Shown: piece by piece, positions 12,801 to 23,214 of the stretch | How positions within the stretch are numbered: the stretch's first letter is position 1 | Layout of the letters: every line of letters starts with the position of its first letter | DNA from: Xylogone sp. PMI_703 | Lineage: Eukaryota > Ascomycota > Leotiomycetes | Direction: 5' to 3' | NCBI GenBank assembly: GCA_021399445.1 | Contig: JAJTUQ010000001.1 | Coordinates: forward strand, 7,564,001 to 7,628,000 | Length of the DNA: 64,000 nt | Position numbers and translations under genes: made by a program | Notes under the pieces: generated by a model | The model's input: the letters and a program-made list of their open reading frames with translations, nothing else | What the model was told of the DNA's origin: nothing | Database searches by the model: none

Positions 12801-14030
12801 TTTCCTTTTCAGCATTTTGAACATCGTGTTCAACAATTCTTGTAATCTTTTCAAACTCTGGACACATATCCTCACAAGTCCCTTTAAAATCGATAGCCTC
12901 GCTAAGCTTCTTCGGTTTATCTGGATCGTCAAGGTATCCGCTTCGTATGAGGCTTGCCCGCACTTTATTTCTGTACGTTTTTGTTTGCTGCCAGAAACTT
13001 TCGACGGCAGATTTATGCTTAGGATCTCCAAGATTTTGTGTCGGCGAAGATGGTTTAATGATCCCTTCTTTCCGTAACACTTCAGCCATCTTTTCTGCTA
13101 GCGGACTAGGTTTATGAGCCGTCATAGATAACCCACTCAATTTCGGCAGTTGAGGTGTTGGTGACTTAATAGCATCGCTAGCAAGAGAGTTGGCGGAAGG
13201 TGTGCCAAACTGGATGCTGCTAGAAGATGATGGGGCGGAGAAGATGTTCGAGGCTCCATTATTCCTGAGTGAAGTAGCTACAAAAGGATTTGACTGGCCA
13301 ATGCCAGAGGGAGCTCCGAAACCACTACCAAGTGGTGTGCTAGAAGGTCCCAGGACATTTTTGGGAGGAGTTCCAGGGAATGAAGCGGAATTGTTCGTAT
13401 TGAAGGGGTTTGAAGATGGCTGAGAAGGGGCTCCGAACGCATTTGCTTGTGGCAAGCCAGAGGGAGCGAACGGATTAGTGGTTGGTTTGAAAGGGGCATT
13501 GAATGGGTTGAGTGCCGTCCCATTCAAAGCAGGCATAGATGAAGTTGATGTTTGCAGAGCGAACGGGTTCATTTTCGGGAGGGCTCTGCTATCGTCGAGA
13601 GCATTACCCGGAGGTTTAGGTGCTTCCACGCCTGCAAATTTCACTTGCTTATTACTGGGTGGGCCAGTGAGCGACCCTTTGGCACCCCGCGGCGCACTCG
13701 TAGTCCCGTTGGTGATCTGTCGAAGTTGCTCGCGTTTTGTAGCATTCTTGAGTCGCTCCTGCTCAAATGCGTTCGTATTATTCGAAATTGGAAGTGCCGG
13801 ACCTATAGAAAGTTTGAGCACTTCTTTTGCTTCATAATGACCTCCCAAGCCTGGGATAAGCGCTTTCATGGGGTTCTACCCAATGGCGCTAACCAGCTTG
13901 GTTGGTTGCGATCATACTCACTGGAAGAACTAGAAGCTCCTCGACTGGTCGAACCGCGACCTCTTGCTCCTCTTGAACGATTTGATGACTGGCCTCGCGT
14001 GCTTTTATTACCACTGCCTCTTAGCAGCAT
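9841..14030 (-). CDS. sac3: Sac3/GANP-family nuclear mRNA export factor (TREX-2 scaffold)
   Basis: Scaffold of TREX-2, which links transcription and mRNA export at the nuclear pore. Exons 14030-13922 and 13850-9841; 1372 aa. Exon 1 encodes an RGG-type basic stretch (SRGARGRGSTSRG). A 71-nt GTGAGT...CCCAG intron then joins it in frame to the GGHYEAKEVLKL segment. Next come nucleoporin-like NPF/FG repeats (about residues 120-260) and the SAC3 domain from KGTCEDMCPEFEK (about residue 359). The long acidic/Ser-rich middle again carries PF and FG motifs. The C-terminal part is basic and coiled-coil-like. An ATG at 13869 could start a shorter protein lacking the RGG exon. The family call is firm; the first exon is good but inferred. 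Confidence 0.92.
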
Positions 14031-14050
14031 TGTTCACGTTTTCGATTCAT
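14021..14050 (-). promoter_or_regulatory. upstream ORF overlapping the sac3 start
   Basis: On the minus strand an ATG at 14050-14048 opens a nine-codon frame ending in TAA at 14023-14021. It overlaps the proposed sac3 ATG (14030-14028) in a different frame. Ribosomes using it would pass the sac3 start, so it could repress the RGG-containing form and favour a downstream start. Confidence 0.4.
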
Positions 14051-14522
14051 GGAGAGAGGATCGCGGTCTCGAGAAGAGTATAAAAATAAAGAAATCGTAG
14101 TTATACTAGATTCGGACCAGCATTCAATGTTGCACCTTTGTCGTCACGGTTCGTGGCTGTCGATGTTGTACCGAGAAAGACATACAGCAACGCTAAACCT
14201 ATTACATTCATAGATTAAATTCTGCGCGCAGTTACCGCCTTTGTTTTTCAATGGAGCTCGCAAAGCTCATAAGTCGCCGGAGAGTCGATCAGAAACAACA
14301 TTTGCATGAATCCCGTATGTGTTCTAGGTTTCACTTTATAAAGTTCGTAGACTGTATTTCAGAAGTTCTAATGGAGCTCTTCGACTTTAACCCTGGGAAT
14401 CATACTTTTATCATAAAGACGTTGGCCATATTACTCCCTCGACCCATAATGCATTTCCCTTTCGGACTTTAACCCAGTAAGATATCCACAACGCCGTCCC
14501 ATCACACATATTTCAATATTCA
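14051..14522. other. intergenic, sac3 promoter and ltv1 3' end
   Basis: Holds the sac3 promoter and leader and the ltv1 3' region. A short + strand open frame (14251-14472) shows no protein-like features. Nothing else seen. Confidence 0.5.
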
Positions 14523-15755
14523 TTATACTCTTTGAGGCCGGACTCGCGCCGGCCCTAAGCCATTCCGAATTTCGTCAAGCTGCTCCAGTCCACTTTGATA
14601 TTTCCCCTTCCGTACATGCTTCTTCCCTTTCATTGAATAACCCCCAAGGAAATCATCCATGATATTATCGAAGTCACCTCTGAGAGGTCCTTGTACGCTT
14701 GATGCAGTTGATGAAGCTACAGAGACCGATGCCATATCGTCAAAGTCCTCTGTGTATTGCTTCTCAATATGTTCAAATCTGGCATCCAAGGTAGTGAGTC
14801 CCTCCGTGCGAAATAATGACGAAGAGGTCATTGAATATGTAGATGGATTTGTTAATGCCCCCTTCCGCTTCTTTCGGCGCCCACCGTTTGTAGTTGTGGT
14901 CAAAATAGAAGATTGGAGGTCTGACTGTGAAGGAGCTTCAGGCCTTGCTTTAAACTTCTGGTCCTTTTTGAACTTATTGAAATCTGCCATCCAATCTCCA
15001 TCCCCATGATCATCTGCCTCGCCTTGACCTATATCATCTGTAGTCTTCGACGGATCCCCATATTCTTTACTCGGCTTCGCTGTATCGTCTGACTCCCAAC
15101 CATCTTCGTCCTCGTCTAACATACCCTCCTCAAACTCTTCCCGATCGATCTCTTCGCCATCCTCTGTCAGCTGTCCAAAAACGTCTTCATCATCATCTAC
15201 ATAAGCCTCATCTTCCAGAGCTTCAAGGACTTCTCTTAATCTAGGGTCCATGTCCGGCTGGAACCCCGCCAATGCATCGGGAATGTCCTGCTGGGCTTGA
15301 TAGGTGACTTTAACAAGATTTTTTGACGGAAGTATTTCCTCGTCCAGAAGCACTTCAGCCCGATCCTCTAAAGTAGCAGACTGAAGAGCTTCTTCTAGGG
15401 ATACCTTTTCTTTCTTCTTCCCCTTGCCCTTTAGAGGAGGAGCCTCTACAAAATATGCTTCCCCTCCTCCAGATCCCAGATCACGCATGTGTTGCATATA
15501 GTCATATTCGGTATCGTCAAAATATATACCATAATTGGCGGCTTCCCCTTCATTATTTCTGACATTCTGTACTTCTGGCCCGAGTTCGTCGACCAAATCA
15601 TCAAGCCTTTTTATTTTATTGGAGTTTGGCAATGGCGTAGGATTGAGTACCATAGATGAGGCGGACTCATCGTGAATCAATGGGTCATTTTGAGGACGGT
15701 AAACAAGTGTGAAATGAGTCGCCGTCTTTTTATCAATCCATCCCTTGCGCGGCAT
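14523..15755 (-). CDS. ltv1: Ltv1, 40S ribosomal subunit assembly/export factor
   Basis: Acts on late pre-40S particles in nucleus and cytoplasm, where its release allows beak maturation. Single exon, 410 aa. The diagnostic N-terminus MPRKGWIDKKTATHFTLVYR is followed by DPL, a DDTEYDYMQHMRDLG signature at roughly residue 75, very acidic central stretches (about residues 190-235), and a basic C-terminus (KGKKHVRKGKYQ). Length agrees with fungal Ltv1. It is head-to-head with lsg1, which serves the 60S subunit, across a 262-bp gap. Confidence 0.93.
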   Translation of the reverse strand: MPRKGWIDKKTATHFTLVYRPQNDPLIHDESASSMVLNPTPLPNSNKIKRLDDLVDELGPEVQNVRNNEGEAANYGIYFDDTEYDYMQHMRDLGSGGGEAYFVEAPPLKGKGKKKEKVSLEEALQSATLEDRAEVLLDEEILPSKNLVKVTYQAQQDIPDALAGFQPDMDPRLREVLEALEDEAYVDDDEDVFGQLTEDGEEIDREEFEEGMLDEDEDGWESDDTAKPSKEYGDPSKTTDDIGQGEADDHGDGDWMADFNKFKKDQKFKARPEAPSQSDLQSSILTTTTNGGRRKKRKGALTNPSTYSMTSSSLFRTEGLTTLDARFEHIEKQYTEDFDDMASVSVASSTASSVQGPLRGDFDNIMDDFLGGYSMKGKKHVRKGKYQSGLEQLDEIRNGLGPARVRPQRV

Positions 15756-16017
15756 ATTGGCGGTGAAAAGGAAGTGTTGTTGCTTGCAAATAGAATTCTG
15801 CTTGAAGTGCCCCAGAAAAAAATTGTTCCAGGGACTTTGTGTATCGGCACGCGATTATGGTGGGGTCGAGGTCGAAATTTCGTCACCTGCAGTTTCGCCT
15901 CTTTTCTTCCCTCAGCGGGGCTGATAAATAACAACGATAGTAGAAAGTGTGCAGTTCTTCGGTGGACTGCGGAGCAGGGGAAGCAAACTAAAAGGGTTTT
16001 AATTGACGATTATCAAG
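15756..16017. promoter_or_regulatory. divergent promoter shared by ltv1 and lsg1
   Basis: Only 262 bp separate the two start codons, so both promoters must lie here. It contains a 10-bp palindrome CGAAATTTCG at 15873-15882 and an A-rich run near 15817. RRPE-like boxes are known in ribosome-assembly promoters; the match here is only partial. Confidence 0.6.
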
Positions 16018-18101
16018 ATGGTTCTCGCAAAGTCAAAGAATTCGGTGGGGCTGGGCAATAGCCTGATGAACGATCGATTTGGCAAAGGCAAAGGGTCGGA
16101 TCGAAAGAAAGTCACCAGTGCTGGGATCCAGAGGATTAACCACTCGACGGGAGAAGCAGTAAGTTATGAAATACTCCCATTTATACCTACTTACTAATAG
16201 CCACCTAGTATGTTACAAACGAGAAAAAAGAAGCCAGTTGGGTGAAGATGCGATCTGTAACTGAGCAGGCTGCTCTGGATGAATTTCTTTCAACTGCGGA
16301 ACTAGCGGGTACAGATTTTACGGCAGAAAAACTGAACAATGTGAAAATAATCCATGCGGATCAAAAGAACCCGTACTTGTTATCTGCGGCAGAGGAGAGG
16401 GCAGCTGTTGGGAAACAAAAGGCACATAGGGATAGGCTCACTGTTCCAAGGAGACCAAAATGGGATTCTTCTACAACACCAGAGGAACTTGATCGAATGG
16501 AACGAGACAGTCTTCTCGAATGGAGAAGAGGGCTTGCTGAACTTCAAGAAAGCAATGATTTATTGATGACACCCTTTGAACGGAATCTGGAGGTTTGGCG
16601 ACAATTGTGGCGAGTGATTGAGAGGTCGGACTTGGTTGTCCAGATTGTCGATGCTCGCAATCCTCTGCTGTTTCGATCGGAAGACTTGGAACGATATGTT
16701 AAAGACGTTGATCCGAGAAAAGAAAACTTATTACTGGTTAATAAGGCGGATATGTTAACGTCGAAGCAGCGAAAAATTTGGGCAGAGTATTTTGAAGAGG
16801 CAAACATCGCATATAAATTCTTCTCTGCTCATCTTGCAAAGGAAATGAATGAAGCGCAGGAGTTCGAGTCCGATGGTGAATTGGATACCAATGCTCAGGA
16901 AGGGTCATCTGGTGCCAATTTAGCCAGGGAGACACAGTCGTTGAATTTGCAGGGAGAAGCAGCTAACTCTTCAGATTCAGGCAAGGATAGAGAGGAGGAT
17001 AGTGTTGATGATGAGGAAGAGAGCTCCGAGGCTTCTTTTGACGAAGAGGACGAAATCATAAGAATCTTAACAGTGGATGAACTAGAGGCTCTCTTCCTTG
17101 AGCATGCACCAAAACTTGAAGGTAAGGAATCTCGAATCATTTCACGTACCGTTCTAATCCAAGCAGAGTCAGATACAGAGCAACGTAGAAAGATACAGAT
17201 CGGATTAGTTGGCTATCCCAATGTTGGAAAATCGTCTACTATCAATGCTATGATTGGAGCGAAGAAGGTCTCGGTCTCATCCACGCCAGGCAAGACCAAG
17301 CACTTCCAAACCATACATCTCAGCGAAAAGGTTCTTTTATGTGATTGTCCCGGATTGGTATTTCCAAATTTTGCGACAACTAAGGCAGAACTAGTTTGTA
17401 ATGGAGTGTTGCCAATTGATCAGCTTCGAGAATTCACAGGGCCTGCAGGCTTGGTTGCCAAGAGAATACCGAAGTCATTTTTGGAAGCCCTCTACGGCAT
17501 GAAGATCATTATCAGACCTCTTGAAGAGGGAGGAACTGGTGTGCCTACGGCAGAAGAGTTATTGATGGCCTACGCAAGGGCCAGGGGGTTTACGAGAACT
17601 GGGCAAGGCCAGCCAGATGAGTCTCGGGCGGCGAGATATATTCTGAAGGATTATGTTAACGGGAAACTTTTGTTCTGTCAACCGCCTCCTGTTGACATCG
17701 ACCCAGAGGAATTTAACGAAGAATTGTATGATGAAAGCTACCTCCCAGAAAAGAGACGACAGGCTTTGGCACATCAAAATTTATCACATATTGATCAGGC
17801 TTCGGTTGCAGATTCAGATATGGTGTCTTTATCTCAAGGACCAAAGTCGAAACAGCTTGACGGTGCCTTCTTTGCTCAGGGGCAAGGAAATTCCGCTCAT
17901 TTACGGATGCCGTTTAATTATAAGTACTCAGAACAAGGTACTGCGAGTGGAAAGCAATTATCTGGCCGGAAACAGAGCACTTTATTGGCTTTGGAAAAGG
18001 ATATTGATCCGAATGATGTGAAGACTTTGACTGGGAAAAAGCATTTTAAGAACGGAACTAAGCGGAAAGGCAAGCGCCGAGCAAATTATTTTGCAGATTA
18101 A
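16018..18101 (+). CDS. lsg1: Lsg1, cytoplasmic large-subunit GTPase
   Basis: GTPase that acts in the cytoplasm on pre-60S subunits to release the export adaptor Nmd3. Exons 16018-16158 and 16209-18101; 677 aa. The GTPase motifs are circularly permuted, as in the YlqF/YawG class. G4 (LVNKADML) comes first, then a long acidic insertion (about 16900-17060), then G1 (GYPNVGKSST), G2 (STPGKTKHFQT) and G3 (DCPG). The N-terminus SVGLGNSLMNDRFGKGKG and the Lys-rich C-terminus (KNGTKRKGKRRA) are typical. The frame extends slightly upstream, but the ATG at 16018 fits the family start. Confidence 0.95.
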
Positions 18102-18732
18102 ACATGTTCTGTGTTTCGAACCTATTGAATGAAAGTCTCTAGTATATAGTTCCTTACTGTTACTATTACGCATTTATCTCCTTGGTTGGCACCTATTGCA
18201 TGGGTGGGTTATAGGCGGAGGCGGACAACGGATAGGTTGCAATGCTGACACATTGGGAGGAGTCTAGGGAGTTCATGGTATATTAGATATTTACCAGAAG
18301 GGTTGTACTTCGCTCAAAAAGTGTAGGAAAAGAAGAAATGCCTCGGGGTCTCGATCCTCAGTTCGATGTTAAAATTTAAGTCCTTGAAATGCGGTGCTTA
18401 ATGTCGAGTACAGGAATTCTCCTTCAGCATCTGAATCGATCCGTGGGTAGTTGTCTCCGCATTTGCGGTAGCCACTCAGCCACTGGAGTGGCTTGATTGG
18501 GCGCCCCTAATGTATTTGTATCGCCTGATTGGTGAGATGTAAGCATCCTGGCATCGACCTCGGCATAAACTGCGGGTAGCTCAAGCTAATCGGTTCGGGC
18601 GCGGGTGAACAAAGTGTGGAGAAGCTTCACCACTCTGTCAGCTACCCTATATGAACGCAGCTTTCCCCAAATTCGAATCAAGCAGCGGCGTCTTTATTAC
18701 TCTTAGACCATAATATATCAATTGGTATCAAG
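18102..18732. other. intergenic, lsg1 3' end and acyl-CoA dehydrogenase promoter
   Basis: No gene recognised. The promoter of the acyl-CoA dehydrogenase presumably lies in the right half. No RNA gene or repeat seen. Confidence 0.5.
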
Positions 18733-20351
18733 ATGTCAGATAAAATTCCCATCATCGTGAGCTTGCCGTGTTTATCTTCCGCAGCTATTGATACTAATGT
18801 CTTTAGGCTACTGGCAGAGTCAGTGAGGAAGCAAAAAGGGTTCTGGATACTGTCCGCACATTTGTGGAAGAGAAGTGCATTCCGTAAGTCTTGCTACTTT
18901 ATTCACCATTCACAAGTGGAGGGCCTTGAAATTATTATAATATGTATATCTACAACTTTGGTTTGGACAATACAAGCTAATGTGTTACCAGCGCTGACCC
19001 AGTATACCATGCCCAGCTGGAGGAAGGTCGCTCAAGATGGGACCATTACCCTTCGATTATTGATGACTTGAAAGTGGAGGCAAGAAAGCTAGGACTTTGG
19101 AATATGTTCCTTCCCAAGGGGCACTATAAGGAATCCCCTGGTTTTACTAACCTTGAGTATGGTCTAATGGCAGAGTACTTGGGAAAGTCCAGAGTCGCCT
19201 CTGAAGCTGTCAATTGTGCTGCTCCAGATACAGGAAATATGGAGGTGCTGGCAAAATATGGAAATGAAGCACAAAAGAAGCAGTGGTTGAAGCCATTGAT
19301 GGATGGAGAGATACGATCGGCTTTCCTCATGACAGAACCAGATGTTGCCTCTTCTGATGCTACAAATATCCAGTTGAACATGAGAAAGGAGGGAAATGAT
19401 TATATTTTGAACGGTTCGGTGAGTTTTCAGCTGTTCGACCTTAACATGACTGGGACTGATGCCTTTTAGAAATGGTGGTCTAGTGGCGCTGGTGATCCAC
19501 GTTGTAAGATATATATTGTCATGGGGAAGAGCGATGCTAGTAATAAGGACCCTTATAAGCAACAATCAGTGATCTTAGTCCCAGCTGATACACCTGGCAT
19601 CACCATAAAGAGAATGCTGAGTGTATACGGTTATGATGATGCGCCTCACGGACACGGACACATCGTTTTCAACAATGTCCGAGTGCCAGCCAGCAATATG
19701 GTTCTAGGTCCCGGCCGAGGATTTGAAATTATTCAAGGTCGTCTGGGTCCGGGACGGATCCACCATGCCATGCGTACCATAGGAGCGGTAGGTGAACGTT
19801 ACATATTCCTTGGAATTGATACTGATATGGTGTAGGCTGAGAAAGCACTTGACTGGATGCTCATGCGAATAAATGACCCTAAGAAAACACCGTTTGGTAA
19901 ACAATTGAAAGAGCATGGGGTCATTCTTGAGTGGGTTGCAAAATCACGTATCGAGATTGATGCTGCCAGACTTGTTGTTCTGAATGCTGCTATCAAAATC
20001 GATGAGCTTGGCGCCAAAGGTGCCCTAAAAGAGATCGCGGAGGCCAAGGTTCTTGTACCACAGATGGCTCTCACAGTTATCGATCGTGCCGTACAAAGCT
20101 ATGGTGCCATGGGTGTTTGTCAAGACACTCCACTCGCCAACATGTGGGCTCAAATTAGGACCTTGAGACTGGCTGACGGACCTGACGAGGTCCACCTGCA
20201 GCAGATGGGCAGAAATGAGAACAAACGTGGCCAGCAAGTAACAGCATTGATAAAGAAGCAGCAAGAGATCACTCAACAGTTATTTGCGCACTACAAAGTA
20301 AAGCAGCCACAGCCTGGGGAGGATGTGCAGGGACTGAAATCGCGCTTATAA
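18733..20351 (+). CDS. acyl-CoA dehydrogenase, ACAD10/11-like, with peroxisomal PTS1
   Basis: FAD-dependent enzyme that introduces the alpha-beta double bond in an acyl-CoA. Exons 18733-18756, 18807-18883, 18992-19418, 19470-19787, 19836-20351; 453 aa. The N-terminal helical domain opens with the [28 protein letters not shown] region. The middle domain has the FAD-binding signature [16 protein letters not shown] and a [13 protein letters not shown] strand. The C-terminal domain includes the [17 protein letters not shown] helix and [10 protein letters not shown]. The last three residues are Ser-Arg-Leu, a canonical PTS1, suggesting a peroxisomal rather than mitochondrial role. Substrate is unknown. 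The 8-codon first exon is short but has good GTGAGC/TTTAG boundaries. Confidence 0.9.
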
Positions 20352-20696
20352 GGCTTTAGGTTTAAATTGCAAGGCATTAAAATTTGGAAATCAGTGTCGA
20401 GTGTAATCTAGCTTTTAAAGCAGCGTTATTTACTTTTTAGAAAAAAGCTGTTTGTTTTGCTTGGCGCATCCATGTCATACCTTTTTAGTCTTTCAAGTGC
20501 TCTGTACGATAATGTATTAGCTTGACGTCACGGTTGCCCCGTACGACGACACTTGTTTACCCTAGCGAGCCTTGACCACTTCTTCCAGGAACAAAAATGT
20601 GATCTTATCGCTGGACACCTGTGAACAACACCACTACACTCTCCAATAAACATTCTCTCCACCTCACCCTCAATTACAACAACCTATCTCATCAAA
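20352..20696. other. intergenic, promoter of the Spo12-like gene
   Basis: Contains the 3' end of the dehydrogenase and the promoter and leader of the small gene at 20697. No gene seen. Confidence 0.5.
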
Positions 20697-21170
20697 ATGT
20701 CTTCAATGGTTCTCGGTGACCGTGATGTCAACGCATCAGTCAGCTTGTCTTCTGGCCAGCCAGTAAAAGACGGTGCTAAGGAGATCAAGAGCATGGAATA
20801 TCATCGCCAAATGTTGCAGTCCAAGATCGAGCAGGCAAAGTAAGTCCCTTTGAAATTCTTCAATCTTCAATAAAGTATATCGGGAAAACATCTGGCTAAT
20901 GACTCCAACTCCAGGGAGAATCCGACTTATGTCTCACCATCTGATAACATCATGAGCCCCTGCACAGCAAAGCTGAGCGCTTATCGAAACAAACAAGTCG
21001 GAAAGTAAGTTTTAGATTCCGAAGAAACTATCTTGTATTCATATATCTAACTGATTGAAAGAGCTAAACCGAAGTCTTTGTTTGCTAAGACTTCGGCGAA
21101 AAGTCTCGGATCGGGGAGCATGTTTGGCGAGTCAATCAGGGCCTCCAATGAGAAAGTCTTCGAGCAGTGA
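20697..21170 (+). CDS. spo12: Spo12-family cell-cycle protein, 113 aa
   Basis: Spo12 proteins are small nuclear/nucleolar regulators of mitotic exit in yeasts (FEAR network). Exons 20697-20839, 20915-21004, 21062-21170. Both introns are GT-AG and phase 2, and the frame closes at TGA. The family core is the phosphosite-like block SPSDNIMSPCTAKLSAYRN (about residues 56-74), followed by a basic KAKPKSLFAKTSAKSLG segment. SP motifs fit Cdk phosphorylation. The N-terminal part is predicted to be helical and polar. It is missed by simple ORF scans because each exon is short. Assignment rests on the SP..N.MSPC..KL signature, recognised from memory. Confidence 0.82.
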
Positions 21171-21459
21171 TGCAGAGTGACCGATGCATCAATTAATTCA
21201 TTGCTACCCCAGTCTTCTACTTTATCAGGCGTCCTTTCTTCTTCACATTGATGGCATGTGTGTAACATAGACTTTTCTCATGACGGTTTGGGTGATGGGT
21301 TTCTGCTTCTGCAGACGAGGGATCGGTATCGGAGTTCATGAGGTGGATCTTGTCTGTTAAGGAAGCTACAAACTTAGTAAAGGGTAATTGATGACAATAT
21401 TACGACCTCAACGATATTTCGAGTTGGCTTTTATGATACAGGCCTCATAGTCTGGAATT

Positions 21460-22855
21460 TTAGGCTTTCCAATTACTAACTATACTAACTACGTCTTCAT
21501 CTGCCACCACATGACCTAATCCCACTCGCTGAGGTACATGCCTGGCACTTGCTCCCCATACCAACGCATACTTAAATGTATCCTTCAATGTCCTGTGAAT
21601 TGCATCACAGACATCTTCAATCGTGCTCTTGTTTCTCACAATCAAAGCCTCGCTGAAATCTGGATCGACGCCTTTTCTTTTTGTATAAATTCGCATCAGA
21701 TTCAACTCTTTCCAACATCTATCCACAACATCTTGCACCCCAAGATCTAATTCGCAGCTCATAACAACAGTCTGTGGCTCTCGTGCCAGTTTATCCAGGA
21801 AATCAAGTGATACGCTATCGATTTTGTTGTAGACATATAAGCATTTGATATATTTCCTATGATCCTTCATAATGACATCAATAAAGTCATCAACGGTAGC
21901 ATTCTCATCTCGAATCAAAACTTCGCAGTTTAATATCTTGTAATCCCGTAAGATATTGTATACCATTTTCTGATCGAGATTCTTTGGTGGATTCTGAAAC
22001 GTTATCTTCATTCCACCAGCTGTTTTAGGCTTCAAATAAATATTGCTAGAAATATTAAACAATTGCATCCAAGGCGTATCTGGAAATACTTACGGTGGTT
22101 CCCGGTTTAGTCTAATGCCTACCGCCTCAAGTTCAGCCTCCAAGAGCCCTCGTTGTTCAGCTTTCTTCGTCGCGTCAAGAACCATCAGAATGAGATCACT
22201 GGTTTTAGCTGCTGAAATAACTTGACGTCCTCTACCCTTGCCTTCAGCAGCACCTTCAATGATACCAGGCAAATCAAGGATCTGGATCTCGGCACCTCCA
22301 TACTCGAGAACGCCAGGTATGGCCGTCAATGTGGTGAATGAATAAGCTGCAACTTCCGATTTGGTCTTTGTAATTTTTGAGAGAAATGTTGATTTTCCGA
22401 CAGATGGAAATCCGACAAGTGCAATTCGAGCATCTCCGCTCTTACTTACGTCGAACCCTGTACCACCTCCTGCGCCCGAACCGGGTCCGGGTTCGAGCAG
22501 TTGTGCTCTTAACCGTGCTAGTTTCCTGCAGTACTATAAGACAGTAATTCTGCAAAAGAATATAAAACTTACCCTTTTAAGAGACCAAGGTGATATTCTC
22601 GGGTAGATTGTCAGTACTTTCATCTTGCCTTAACTCAAATATGCGTACCAGTTGCCTTGTTTTCTGAAGAATAGTTAGTAGGATTGAGTCTACAAATGTG
22701 TGTGAGAGAGGCAAAAATATAATGATAGCACGAGACTCCGTAACATACTCTGAGTCCTTCTCATCTCCTCCTCAATCCTACGCTTTCTCTTAGCTTGAGA
22801 TAGTCAACAATGACTAGCTGACTTACTCCTTGATCTTTTCTGTTATGTTCACCAT
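21460..22855 (-). CDS. rbg1: Rbg1/DRG1-type translational GTPase
   Basis: Obg-superfamily GTPase that associates with translating ribosomes together with a DFRP partner (Tma46/DFRP1) and helps stalled elongation. Six exons on the minus strand: 22855-22827, 22777-22749, 22663-22649, 22597-22573, 22525-22094, 22045-21460. Total 371 aa, matching DRG1 (about 367). Features are a helical N-terminus ([16 protein letters not shown]), G1 [10 protein letters not shown]3 [10 protein letters not shown], an S5D2L insertion, G4 YNKID, and a C-terminal TGS domain ending [16 protein letters not shown]. The 5' half is split into tiny exons (29, 29, 15 and 25 nt), all with GT-AG boundaries and consistent phases. 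Confidence 0.94.
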
Positions 22856-23214
22856 TTTGAAGGCTGCAACCAACGCTGTGGTTCTTTTACTATAACCCAA
22901 TCACCGATAAGCTATAGCTTTCTTATCCGCTTCTATTGTTTTCACTGAGTTTCAGAGCGCGCTCAAATGCCTTGCAAATTCGTCGCTGGAAGGAAGCCCC
23001 ACTACTATGGCGGTGACGACCGGCAATACTCGTGGGGTCGAACTCCCCTGAGCCCCCCTATTCAGTGAGCCCATATTAACCAAGCCCAAGAGTGCCTCAA
23101 GTGAATTATTATAGAATTATACATTTCATAAGAGAGTAGGCTATTGCCGGTCGTGATACCATACAAAACTCCGTTAGAAAAGAGAAACGTCATTAAAATA
23201 ATCCCCATAACCAA
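22856..23214. other. intergenic, rbg1 promoter and pol1 3' end
   Basis: About 360 bp holding the rbg1 promoter and the 3' region of pol1, which lies upstream on the same strand. No gene recognised. Confidence 0.5.

Noticed and set aside
13552..14100. + strand open frame of 182 codons over the sac3 5' end
   Set aside because: Antisense shadow of the conserved sac3 coding sequence, with no family features.
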